Below, piece by piece: positions 1-5,377 of a stretch of 13,659 nt of DNA. The translations under genes were made by a program, and so were the position numbers. This stretch comes from Candidatus Pacearchaeota archaeon (GTDB taxonomy: Archaea; Nanoarchaeota; Nanoarchaeia; Pacearchaeales; GW2011-AR1): the NCBI GenBank assembly GCA_023228245.1, contig JALOBN010000061.1, positions 1 through 13,659 on the forward strand. The letters run 5' to 3'. The first letter of the stretch is position 1. Each line of letters starts with the position of its first letter. The notes below the pieces were generated by a model. The model did no database searches. It was not told the origin of the DNA and saw only the letters and a list, made by a program, of their open reading frames with translations.

Positions 1-2
1 TC

Positions 3-914
3 CAGCCCACGACACCAGGCACAAATAAACTCTTGTATAAGTGCACGGCCAGGTCAGGCGATTACAAGACTCATGCCTCAGCCGAGCCGACCTGGCCCAC
101 AACCGCAGGCGAAACGATAGTAGATGACGCGATCACATGGACCTGCATGGCCAATGCTTGCCAGAACTTAGATGCCAACCATCCCTACAAGAATCATGAG
201 ATGGGATCGATAATTTTCAATTCCATCTGGGATCTCTGGGACCGTCCGAGCAGTGACTTGAGGCAGGGCATGGTCAAGAATTCTCTAACTCCCTGGGATG
301 GAGTAAAAAAGCAGTGGATAGATATTCACCTGGCCAGCGGCACGGGCAGCTCATGCACATCGGTGTTCAACGCTACAATAAAAGATACGGTCGATTGGTT
401 TTCCTTTGCCGAGTATGGAAGATTGCAGGGGAAGCGGCTACTATATCCTCACGAATTCCAAAATGCTGCATACGGTGGCAATGAAGAGACGAACATAGCC
501 AGATCAAGCGATCCAGTAAGCTGCATCTTCCCTCTCGATACCAATGGCAGAAGCATGATCTCCTACATAGGTGCGATTATGATGTGCGGCGGGCTATACC
601 AGTGGGGCCTCGGAGGAGGCTACAGATTCGATGGCGCAACGGCGCATACGCACCAGGTAGTAGCATCCGGAGATCCGGAGACCATCACGAGCGGGGCCGC
701 GTCAGCCGATGTAGCACCGGCATTCACCTGGTACGATCTACCAGGCGCGAAAGGCTCTCTGTTCAGACAGGGCACGTATGGCTACACAGAACCGCTTTTC
801 GGCGACAGTTGGTATAATGGGACGAATTGCGGGTCGCGGTGCCGGAGTCTGGGTTTCTGGCCCTGGACTGCGAATTCTGAGGTCGGCGGACGGTTCCTCG
901 CGGAGCCCGCTTGA
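3..914 (+). CDS. Virion surface protein with C-terminal C-type-lectin fold, probable DGR variable protein (5' partial)
   Basis: The frame is open to the left edge (first full codon at base 3), so the true start lies outside; the TTG at 33 is probably internal. Numbering residues from that TTG, 1-40 match a module common in phage fibres (YKCTA...EPTWPTTAGETIVDD-ITWTC). Residues ~130-293 look like the formylglycine-enzyme/C-type-lectin fold used by DGR target proteins: GRLQGKRLLYPHEFQNAAYG, then an IGAIMMCGGLYQWG stretch, then LPGAKGSLFRQGTYG, then GDSW followed by GSRCR and a terminal GGRFLAEPA. The last ~33 codons (813-911) have the codon pattern of a retroelement-mutagenised variable region. 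It probably binds host surface ligands on the virion. It lies directly before the head-tail connector gene, where capsid, decoration or head-fibre genes usually sit. Catalytic formylglycine-enzyme function is unlikely. The fold assignment is from recognised motifs, not a search. Confidence 0.75.
   Translation, partial: QPTTPGTNKLLYKCTARSGDYKTHASAEPTWPTTAGETIVDDAITWTCMANACQNLDANHPYKNHEMGSIIFNSIWDLWDRPSSDLRQGMVKNSLTPWDGVKKQWIDIHLASGTGSSCTSVFNATIKDTVDWFSFAEYGRLQGKRLLYPHEFQNAAYGGNEETNIARSSDPVSCIFPLDTNGRSMISYIGAIMMCGGLYQWGLGGGYRFDGATAHTHQVVASGDPETITSGAASADVAPAFTWYDLPGAKGSLFRQGTYGYTEPLFGDSWYNGTNCGSRCRSLGFWPWTANSEVGGRFLAEPA
813..911 (+). other. Candidate DGR variable region (VR)
   Basis: This is the 3' end of the lectin-fold gene, from just after the GDSW motif to the stop. 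Positions expected to be surface-exposed use NNY codons of very different residues (tat, aat, aat, tgc, tgc, agt, ggt, ttc, aat, tct, gtc). This is what adenine-specific mutagenesis of AAY template codons produces. The scaffold codons between them are mostly adenine-free (ggg, tcg, cgg, ctg, gcg) and the last ~30 bases are invariant-looking and GC-rich. A counted stretch, 834-911, has only 7 A in 78 bases. No template repeat or reverse transcriptase is present in this window, so activity cannot be judged here. Confidence 0.55.
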
Positions 915-926
915 ACGTTGTTCGTT

Positions 927-937
927 GGCCGTAGGCC
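927..937 (+). other. Short dyad just after the candidate variable region
   Basis: GGCC-GTA-GGCC forms a 4-bp stem with a 3-base loop, 12 bases after the lectin gene stop. In characterised DGRs, such as that of Bordetella phage BPP-1, a hairpin or cruciform shortly downstream of the VR helps mutagenic homing. The position fits, but the stem is short and could be chance. Confidence 0.25.
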
Positions 938-953
938 GTTTTCATGAGGTTTT

Positions 954-1367
954 ATGACCGCGCCGACATATACCTTCGCCGCCGACTTCTCCCTGATCCG
1001 GGACCAGATCCGGGACATGATCGGGGACACCGATGTCACTAATGATCCGATACTCAGTGATGAGGCGATCGCTTTCTACTATGCTCAGGCCGGGAACGAC
1101 CTCGCTGGCGGCGCTCTGAAGGCCGCAAAAGCAGCAGCCGCGAAGCTCGCGAGGGAGTTCGATAAGGACATTGACGGCCTAAAAACGAGCAGGAGCCAGC
1201 GCCACAAGGCCATGCTGAATGTGATCGCTGCTCTGGAAGACGAAGCGGCCAGAGAAAATGCCAGCTACACGGTGCCGGAATCGGGCACGGTGGCTGATGT
1301 GGCCGGATATCCGATAGAGATGGAGCACACAGATCTAGGGAGGCCTGACTGGGATGCAGATGAGTGA
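954..1367 (+). CDS. Head-tail connector protein (gp6-like adaptor)
   Basis: This 137-residue protein has the signature of HK97 gp6/SPP1 gp15-type adaptors. It shows an N-terminal helix with a ...RDMIGDTD...DPILSDEAI motif (about residues 20-40), then an alanine-rich helix around 48-70 (AGGALKAAKAAAAKLA), then a further helix that follows SRSQRHKAM. Adaptors of this class form a ring under the portal in the virion neck. The ATG at 954 is preceded by GAGGT at 946-950, a good ribosome binding site. It is the first gene after the surface lectin gene and starts the neck module. The acidic C-terminal tail (residues ~115-137) overlaps the start of the next small gene. The family call rests on pattern and gene order; length is typical. 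Confidence 0.8.
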   Translation: MTAPTYTFAADFSLIRDQIRDMIGDTDVTNDPILSDEAIAFYYAQAGNDLAGGALKAAKAAAAKLAREFDKDIDGLKTSRSQRHKAMLNVIAALEDEAARENASYTVPESGTVADVAGYPIEMEHTDLGRPDWDADE

Positions 1368-1503
1368 TTTGGACTGGCGAGCCATCATGAACACGTGGCC
1401 GGAAGCTGATATTCGATATCTACGAAGCATCTGTGATGAAAAGCTCAATCAGATGGCAGTGGGCATGGTCAGGCGGAAGACGATCATCAGAGGCGACGGA
1501 TGA
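1354..1503 (+). CDS. Small 49-residue protein of unknown function in the neck module
   Basis: This short reading frame starts at ATG 1354, inside the end of the connector gene, and stops at TGA 1501-1503, overlapping the next gene's ATG by four bases (ATGA). A GGGAGG at 1338-1343 sits about 10 bases before the ATG. A second in-frame ATG at 1360 is possible but poorly spaced. The protein starts MQMSDLDWRAIMNTWPEADI, is probably helical and ends with a basic stretch (MVRRKTIIRGDG). It fills what would otherwise be a 132-base gap in a cluster with no other gap there, and both ends are coupled to neighbours, which argues for real translation. I do not recognise a family. Small unassigned proteins are common at this spot in phage head-tail modules. 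Confidence 0.6.
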   Translation: MQMSDLDWRAIMNTWPEADIRYLRSICDEKLNQMAVGMVRRKTIIRGDG

Positions 1504-1814
1504 GTCTTGCCGATGACTTCCCCGACGAAATGGCACAGTCGGTTTCCATCCAGGCCGTGAGCAGCACCGGCCTTTACGGGCCGGTCTACGGATCGGCTGT
1601 GACCTATGCCTGCCACGCCAAGGAGCAGGTGAAAAACATCATCGACAAGAACGGCACTGCGGCTGTTTCCTCGCTGCAGATCTATCTCGATGGGCATCCG
1701 TCGATTGCCGATAGCGCCAAAATCACATACGGCGGGAAGAATCCACCGATCCTGAAGATAGAAAAAAAGTGGGATGAAAAAGGCGGGGCCTATGCAACTG
1801 TGATATATACTTGA
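1500..1814 (+). CDS. Head closure / head-tail stopper protein (SPP1 gp16-like)
   Basis: This 104-residue beta-rich protein has the pattern of head-completion proteins. It starts with ADDFPDEMAQSVSIQ, then GLYGPVYGSAVTYACHAKEQ, then a GTAAVSSLQIYLDG strand, and ends ILKIEKKWDE-GGAYATVIYT. These proteins plug the connector after DNA packaging and present a surface for tail attachment. The start at 1500 overlaps the stop of the small upstream gene, and AGAGG at 1489-1493 provides a ribosome site. It is followed six bases after its stop by the gp10-like gene, the standard order connector, stopper, tail-completion. The assignment is from motif spacing, length and synteny. Confidence 0.75.
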   Translation: MSLADDFPDEMAQSVSIQAVSSTGLYGPVYGSAVTYACHAKEQVKNIIDKNGTAAVSSLQIYLDGHPSIADSAKITYGGKNPPILKIEKKWDEKGGAYATVIYT

Positions 1815-1820
1815 GGAAGT

Positions 1821-2171
1821 ATGGCAAACATCAAGTGGAATCATTCCGCCTTCAAGAAGTCCGCCCATGACAGAGCTATGGACGGCGTAGAGGAGCTGGC
1901 GCGCGGGCCGATCCTGACCGAAGCGAAAGAAGGCTGCCCGGTGGCGCTGGAGCACGGCGGCACCATGAGGAATTCGCTAGGAGTGGAGCGCGACGACAAG
2001 AACTCTCGCTGTTATGTGGGCGGCGGAGGCGCGGCTGCTGCTTATATTTTCAGGCAGCACCAGGATATGACACTGAATCACACCACGGGCCACGCCAAAT
2101 TCATATCGCGAGCAGTGGAAGCACATCAGGGCGAATTAAAGACGTATGTTGAGAAACATATTAACAAATAA
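1821..2171 (+). CDS. Tail completion / neck protein (HK97 gp10-like)
   Basis: This 116-residue protein resembles the HK97 gp10/minor capsid-type neck family. It has a basic N-terminus, then a helix with AMDGVEELARGPILTEAKEG and CPV, the GGTMRNSLGVER motif that stands where the family has the G-LR-S signature, a beta strand RCYVGGG, an AAAYIFRQHQ stretch (the usual 'Y...H' position), and a helix FISRAVEAH near the C-terminus. The role is to join the finished tail to the head. Its ATG at 1821 has GAGGA at 1813-1817, slightly close. After it the conserved morphogenesis order is interrupted by four membrane-protein genes before the tail terminator appears at 3561. Cys39 stands where many relatives have Pro-Val-Asp-Thr-Gly (here CPVALEHGG). 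Confidence 0.75.
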   Translation: MANIKWNHSAFKKSAHDRAMDGVEELARGPILTEAKEGCPVALEHGGTMRNSLGVERDDKNSRCYVGGGGAAAAYIFRQHQDMTLNHTTGHAKFISRAVEAHQGELKTYVEKHINK

Positions 2172-2174
2172 CTC

Positions 2175-2179
2175 TTTTT
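2175..2179 (+). terminator. Possible oligo-T terminator after the neck module
   Basis: Five consecutive T lie three bases after the stop of the gp10-like gene, in the first real intergenic gap. Archaeal RNA polymerase can stop at T-runs without a hairpin. The run is short, so this is a weak call. It marks a possible boundary between the neck operon and the membrane cassette. Confidence 0.25.
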
Positions 2180-2207
2180 GAATAATGATGTCAATAATAG
2201 ATCATGT

Positions 2208-2223
2208 GAGCCATTGGTGGCTC
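2208..2223 (+). other. Perfect 6-bp hairpin upstream of the membrane cassette
   Basis: GAGCCA-TTGG-TGGCTC is a perfect inverted repeat with a four-base loop, lying 19 bases before the holin-like gene ATG (2242) and 8 bases before its ribosome site (GAGGT, 2231-2235). It could be a regulator binding site or an mRNA structure in the leader. No T-run follows it, so it is not a classical bacterial terminator. Confidence 0.35.
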
Positions 2224-2241
2224 GATGCATGAGGTACTGAT

Positions 2242-2445
2242 ATGGCAGATGAACAATATCCTTGGGAGTCTCAGACTATGCTAATAGCATTCCTGGGCAC
2301 AATGGCATCACTGGCGGCCTCATTCGGCCTGATCCAATTGTCTGTAGAACAGATAGCTGCGATAGGCACCGTACTCTTTCCGATGATTGCAGCCCTTCGG
2401 AAATGGAGTGGCGGCGAGAAGATAGTCATGAAGAAGGCGAGCTAA
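2242..2445 (+). CDS. Small two-helix membrane protein, holin-like
   Basis: This 67-residue protein has two predicted membrane helices, about residues 12-32 (MLIAFLGTMASLAASFGLIQL) and 36-54 (EQIAAIGTVLFPMIAALRK), and a basic C-terminal tail (RKWSGGEKIVMKK). An N-terminal PWESQT precedes the first helix, then a short acidic turn, then a helix ending in R/K. This matches the pattern of many small phage holins or holin-like proteins. A holin would permeabilise the host membrane at the end of infection. No endolysin or pseudomurein endopeptidase is seen in this window, so the function is unproven. GAGGT at 2231-2235 is a good ribosome site. The stop abuts the next gene's ATG directly (TAA-ATG). 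Confidence 0.6.
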   Translation: MADEQYPWESQTMLIAFLGTMASLAASFGLIQLSVEQIAAIGTVLFPMIAALRKWSGGEKIVMKKAS

Positions 2446-2634
2446 ATGTGGACTATCATAGCCCTGATTGTGCTCGCTCTAGCCTTCTGTTGGCTGGCAC
2501 TGAAATTCCGGGAAGTGGGGCCGCTCACGGAAGAGCTGCAGAAAACGCGATCTGAGAACCTGAAACTCCAGAGCGAACTTCAGCAAACCCGCGAGGCCCT
2601 CCGCTCCTGCCAGAACGCCATTGAGAATCACTGA
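2446..2634 (+). CDS. Membrane-anchored coiled-coil protein
   Basis: This 62-residue protein has an N-terminal hydrophobic helix (about residues 2-19, WTIIALIVLALAFCWLAL). It is followed by a charged heptad-like helix from about 25 to the end (GPLTEELQKTRSENLKLQ, then QQTREALRSCQNAIENH). The layout is that of an inner-membrane spanin or a small membrane-tethered assembly factor. It starts on the base after the holin-like gene stop, so the two are surely co-translated. The pairing with a holin-like gene suggests a lysis or egress role. An archaeal host lacking an outer membrane would not need a spanin, so another membrane function is equally possible. No specific family is recognised. Confidence 0.6.
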   Translation: MWTIIALIVLALAFCWLALKFREVGPLTEELQKTRSENLKLQSELQQTREALRSCQNAIENH

Positions 2635-2653
2635 TCCTGCCAAAGGAGGCAGA

Positions 2654-3325
2654 ATGAAACTTTTCACGCCCAACGACATTCGAAAATATTTCTACGCTTC
2701 CTGCTTTCTTGCATTCATCTGCCTCATATTGGCGGTGATAGCCATCGGCGAATCGGGCCAGGCCAACCTAATCGAGGAGAAGTTCTCAGGCATCGGCCAA
2801 TTCGATCACAGCAGCTACAGCAAATCGGCTTCTGACCGGGCCATGAGCGACGGCGGCGTGATCGCCTATGAGATGAGCCGGGATTGGCAGAACGAAAGTG
2901 CTCAAACATTTTCAACCAGTTTCATAGTATCCGGTGCCAAGGGCGGCTACAAAGATCAATATGTCGTGAAGGCATCGGGTGCCGGATACAAGCATACCTA
3001 TCAGGCCACCAAGATCAGCGGCGATTTCTCCGGCAGCGGTGAGTCTACCGTGAGCATGGAAACCGGCGTGCAAAGCCTGGACTCCCTGGTGCTCATGGAC
3101 GGAAATGCCACCTTCCGAGGCAGGATCATCAATGGTCAGACTGGCAAGCCTCTGACTAAAACTGAGATGGACGCGGCAGGCGAGTACATCCTCCGCTCAT
3201 ATCTGAATGTCTCGGAGCCGATCAAGACGCCAGAGGACTGGCTCGGCTTCTGCGCTACGTTTTCGGATGCACTGCCCGCCAGTGTAGGCCCCGCGAAGCT
3301 CATCCCGGAGAATGCGACAATATGA
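2654..3325 (+). CDS. Secreted or membrane-anchored probable glycoprotein, unknown function
   Basis: The chosen start is ATG 2654, with a strong AAGGAGG ribosome site at 2643-2649; an in-frame TTG at 2621 overlaps the upstream gene and has no such site. The product is 223 residues. Residues ~13-32 (FYASCFLAFICLILAVIAIG) form a signal anchor or signal peptide, so the rest is probably outside the cell. The body is Ser/Gly/Thr-rich and likely beta-stranded. It contains four N-X-S/T sequons (Asn80, 151, 185, 220), compatible with archaeal N-glycosylation. Only Cys17, 23 and 200 are present. There is a short conserved-looking C-terminal half (GRIINGQTGKPLT, EDWLGFCATF). No enzyme motif is seen. It overlaps the next gene by four bases. 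Candidates are a surface-exclusion, egress or envelope-interacting protein. Confidence 0.6.
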   Translation: MKLFTPNDIRKYFYASCFLAFICLILAVIAIGESGQANLIEEKFSGIGQFDHSSYSKSASDRAMSDGGVIAYEMSRDWQNESAQTFSTSFIVSGAKGGYKDQYVVKASGAGYKHTYQATKISGDFSGSGESTVSMETGVQSLDSLVLMDGNATFRGRIINGQTGKPLTKTEMDAAGEYILRSYLNVSEPIKTPEDWLGFCATFSDALPASVGPAKLIPENATI

Positions 3326-3564
3326 ACTGGAAAGAAGGCCTGACCATCCTGGCATCGCTTACGGCGGTGCTGGGGTTCGGTCTGACGATACTGGATGAGG
3401 CGGGCCCTGATGACGCTCAGCCTCCCAATGTAGCCCCCCCTCCCCATAAGATTGTAATCCTGGCGAGGACAGCGTTCAACGATTCTGGAAATGCGTATGC
3501 AGAGGAGTTCAATGGGGAGATCATCCGGCTCAATGACTCAATGCGGGTGGTGTATCTGGTATGA
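3322..3564 (+). CDS. Small membrane-anchored protein, unknown function
   Basis: This 80-residue protein has one N-terminal hydrophobic segment (about residues 7-24, LTILASLTAVLGFGLTIL). Then come an acidic patch, a proline-rich linker (QPPNVAPPPHK), and a short beta-type domain (IVILARTAFNDSGNAYAEEF ... MRVVYLV). Two N-D-S sequons (Asn53, Asn71) lie on the probable outside. It overlaps the upstream secreted-protein gene and the downstream tail terminator gene by ATGA at each junction. It is therefore translationally tied to virion morphogenesis genes although it looks like a membrane protein. No family is recognised. Confidence 0.55.
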   Translation: MNWKEGLTILASLTAVLGFGLTILDEAGPDDAQPPNVAPPPHKIVILARTAFNDSGNAYAEEFNGEIIRLNDSMRVVYLV

Positions 3565-3917
3565 CGTTTGCTTCTGATATCGCCGCCGTCCTGACTGCTG
3601 CCGGATACAGCAACCTCAGGGCCTACCGGTTCGACAGCTCGACCATCCCTCAAATCTGCATCATTCCAGGGGGCGGCTCCAGCTACATCGTGAGTGGCGG
3701 AGACATTGAGAAGCCTAACGTACAGATCCAGGTTCGGGATGCAGATCTCGCCACGGCGGAAGCCAGGGCGCAGGCCATCAAGACACTGCTCCACAAGAAA
3801 GACAATCTATCAGGAGCGGTCACTTGCATCTGGGATGGAAGGGCGCCGGATTATTGGATTGACGACAACGGCCTGCATATTTTCTCAATAGAGTTCAAAG
3901 TAACACGTAGCACATAG
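3561..3917 (+). CDS. Tail terminator protein
   Basis: This 118-residue alpha/beta protein fits the phage tail-terminator/minor capsid family. It has an N-terminal helix (SDIAAVLTAAGY), a strand-turn region with IPQICIIPGGG, then IEKPNVQIQVRDADLATAEARA, where the 'P-VQI-VR' strand followed by an alanine-rich helix is the clearest signature. It ends with IFSIEFKVTRST, the usual terminal strand. Terminators form a ring that caps the tail tube once it reaches the length set by the tape measure. The start overlaps the preceding membrane-protein gene (ATGA at 3561-3564). The tube genes follow directly, which is the expected order. Confidence 0.75.
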   Translation: MTFASDIAAVLTAAGYSNLRAYRFDSSTIPQICIIPGGGSSYIVSGGDIEKPNVQIQVRDADLATAEARAQAIKTLLHKKDNLSGAVTCIWDGRAPDYWIDDNGLHIFSIEFKVTRST

Positions 3918-3931
3918 GAGATGATACAAAT

Positions 3932-4312
3932 ATGGTACTAGCACCCGAAAGGGCGAGTCTGGGAGTAACTGTTGGAGGAGTGACTGCACTGGGGCTCAAG
4001 GACGCCAAGCCCGTCAAGAAGCGGAATCAGAAAGAGATCACGGTGGACAATGACAGCGCCGTTCGCCGGATGGGCCTGTTGGAAGATGCTGATCTGAGCC
4101 TGACCTTCGTCTACGATCCGGCAGACGCGGGTCAGCAGGCCATCATTACCAGTGACCAGAATAATACTCAGGTACAATACGTCATCACCAAGGGCAGCAT
4201 GACATTCACTGCCACTGCTGGAGTATCGCAGCTCTCGTTCCCTGGGGGGCCTGCCGACGAACAAACCATGGAGGTTTCTCTCTCCGTGTCCGGTGGAATC
4301 GTCGTCAGCTGA
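3932..4312 (+). CDS. Major tail tube protein (first of two paralogs)
   Basis: This 126-residue beta-rich protein starts at ATG 3932, with GGAG at 3917-3920 as ribosome site. Residues 29-61 hold the tube-fold strand-turn region (KKRNQKEITVDN, RRMGLLEDADLSLTFVY), and the C-terminal part has TFTATAGVSQLSFPGGPADE followed by a closing strand with SLSVSGGI. Length and layout fit a single-domain siphovirus tube protein that stacks as hexameric rings. Residues 29-61 align without gaps to residues 127-159 of the next gene's product (13 of 33 identical), and both share GGPAD near the C-terminus, so the two genes are duplicates. Which one makes the bulk tube cannot be decided from sequence alone. Confidence 0.7.
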   Translation: MVLAPERASLGVTVGGVTALGLKDAKPVKKRNQKEITVDNDSAVRRMGLLEDADLSLTFVYDPADAGQQAIITSDQNNTQVQYVITKGSMTFTATAGVSQLSFPGGPADEQTMEVSLSVSGGIVVS

Positions 4313-4321
4313 GGCTAGATC

Positions 4322-5332
4322 ATGAGCCTCAATCCTTTGCCCGGCTCCTATGTGCAAGTCCTGCATGGGGCCGGATCGGAGAGCAACTACTCCAGCGAGG
4401 CCATGCAAGAGGTCAATCTCTACACGGCCCGCTGGAGCTTCAAGCCCAGGTACACAGTCTACCGGATCACTGCCGCGGCAAAGCGGATCATGACGGACAC
4501 TGCCGCGCCCGTTTTCCAGAAAAAGGTGCACGGTGCTGGCGATTGGGTCACCATCACCGCTTCCGGCTACACCGTCTGGTACGGCGCTGGCTACATCGAG
4601 ATTACAACGCCGCTCAATAGTGACGATACCGTCCAATGCCTGAGCGGGAAGTACCTCACGCCTACCGTGCTACTCGGTTGTGCTGAAAATAAGCTCGCCA
4701 AAAAGCGCACCACTCAGGAATGCACGATCTTCGGCAATACTGCCGTGGCCAGGAAGGGCACTATTCAGGATTGGAGCAGCTCGCTCTCGTGCTTCTATGG
4801 GAAGCAGTGCGCTGAGATATCCAGTTCCGGCGGCGTGGCCAACAGCCATGTCAGGATCATCCACGAGACAGGCGGCCTGGCGGGGAACGGCGCTACCATC
4901 GACTTCCAGGACACGGACGCAGCCGCCCTTTCGGTATCGGCGACTGATGATGATATCGTCGTCATTCTCGATACCGACATGGGGAGTCCTATCAGCACGG
5001 CTCTGGAAGTGGTGGCCGCCCTCAACAACAACGCAGATTTCCGGGCCCTCGGGATGAGGGCGGAGCTCGTCTCTGGTGAAAATGGCTCAGGTGTGGTGGC
5101 CGATTCTGGCCCGTACACCCTTGCAGGCGGCCTGGATGAGATCGACTTCGACGCCCTACAGGGTGAAGTTGTAGCCTTCAGGTTCTACGGGGACTACATC
5201 AGCACCGGGGATATGTTCGTCGGCTTCGGGAAGATCGAATCGATAGACTGGCAGGGCGGCCCGGCAGATCTGCTGAAGGCTGGCCTGTCTGTCGTCGGGG
5301 CGAAGTATCCGCTCCACCATGTGATCAATTGA
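4322..5332 (+). CDS. Large tail-tube-type protein with extra N-terminal and inserted domains (second paralog)
   Basis: This 336-residue protein has four segments. Residues ~1-115 are a beta domain (YTVYRITAAAKRIM, then VTITASGYTVWYGAGYIEIT, then CLSGKYLT) common at the front of large phage tail proteins. Residues ~120-162 are the first half of a tube fold, matching the upstream gene. Residues ~165-272 are an inserted domain with GLAGNGATIDFQDTDAAALS, STALEVVAALN and YTLAGG, a pattern seen as an extra surface domain in phage sheath, tube and capsid proteins. Residues ~277-336 are the second half of the tube fold with WQGGPADLLKAGLSVVG. The inserted domain would project from the tail surface. 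The start at 4322 has GAGG at 4312-4315. A hairpin and possible promoter follow the stop. Confidence 0.7.
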   Translation: MSLNPLPGSYVQVLHGAGSESNYSSEAMQEVNLYTARWSFKPRYTVYRITAAAKRIMTDTAAPVFQKKVHGAGDWVTITASGYTVWYGAGYIEITTPLNSDDTVQCLSGKYLTPTVLLGCAENKLAKKRTTQECTIFGNTAVARKGTIQDWSSSLSCFYGKQCAEISSSGGVANSHVRIIHETGGLAGNGATIDFQDTDAAALSVSATDDDIVVILDTDMGSPISTALEVVAALNNNADFRALGMRAELVSGENGSGVVADSGPYTLAGGLDEIDFDALQGEVVAFRFYGDYISTGDMFVGFGKIESIDWQGGPADLLKAGLSVVGAKYPLHHVIN

Positions 5333-5338
5333 GTGAGT

Positions 5339-5372
5339 CCGGGATGATGGGGTGCGCTGTGGCACATCCTGG
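5339..5372 (+). terminator. Imperfect hairpin after the tube genes, possible transcript end
   Basis: The outer stem CCGGGAT (5339-5345) pairs with ATCCTGG (5366-5372), one pair being G-U. An inner stem GTGC/GCAC (5352-5355/5362-5365) closes a six-base loop. It lies seven bases after the tube gene stop. The highly expressed tube genes are often followed by a terminator or mRNA-stabilising structure. A T-run (5394-5398) lies some 20 bases beyond it, so it may act as a processing or stability element instead. Confidence 0.4.
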
Positions 5373-5377
5373 ACCGG

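Noticed and set aside
3..914. Formylglycine-generating enzyme for the first gene
   Set aside because: It shares the lectin-like fold ending but shows no clear catalytic cysteine pair arrangement, has a fibre-type module at the front, and lies among virion genes.
1449..1955. 168-residue open frame on the minus strand across the stopper and gp10-like genes
   Set aside because: Shadow of genes with recognisable families on the + strand; no ribosome site and no familiar motif.
2621..2653. Upstream TTG start for the secreted glycoprotein gene
   Set aside because: The ATG at 2654 has a near-perfect ribosome site and places the hydrophobic segment at the N-terminus as expected; the TTG lies within the previous gene.
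3938..4636. 232-residue open frame on the minus strand across the two tube genes
   Set aside because: It is antisense to two clear structural genes, has no ribosome site and a composition unlike real proteins in the window; an effect of codon bias.
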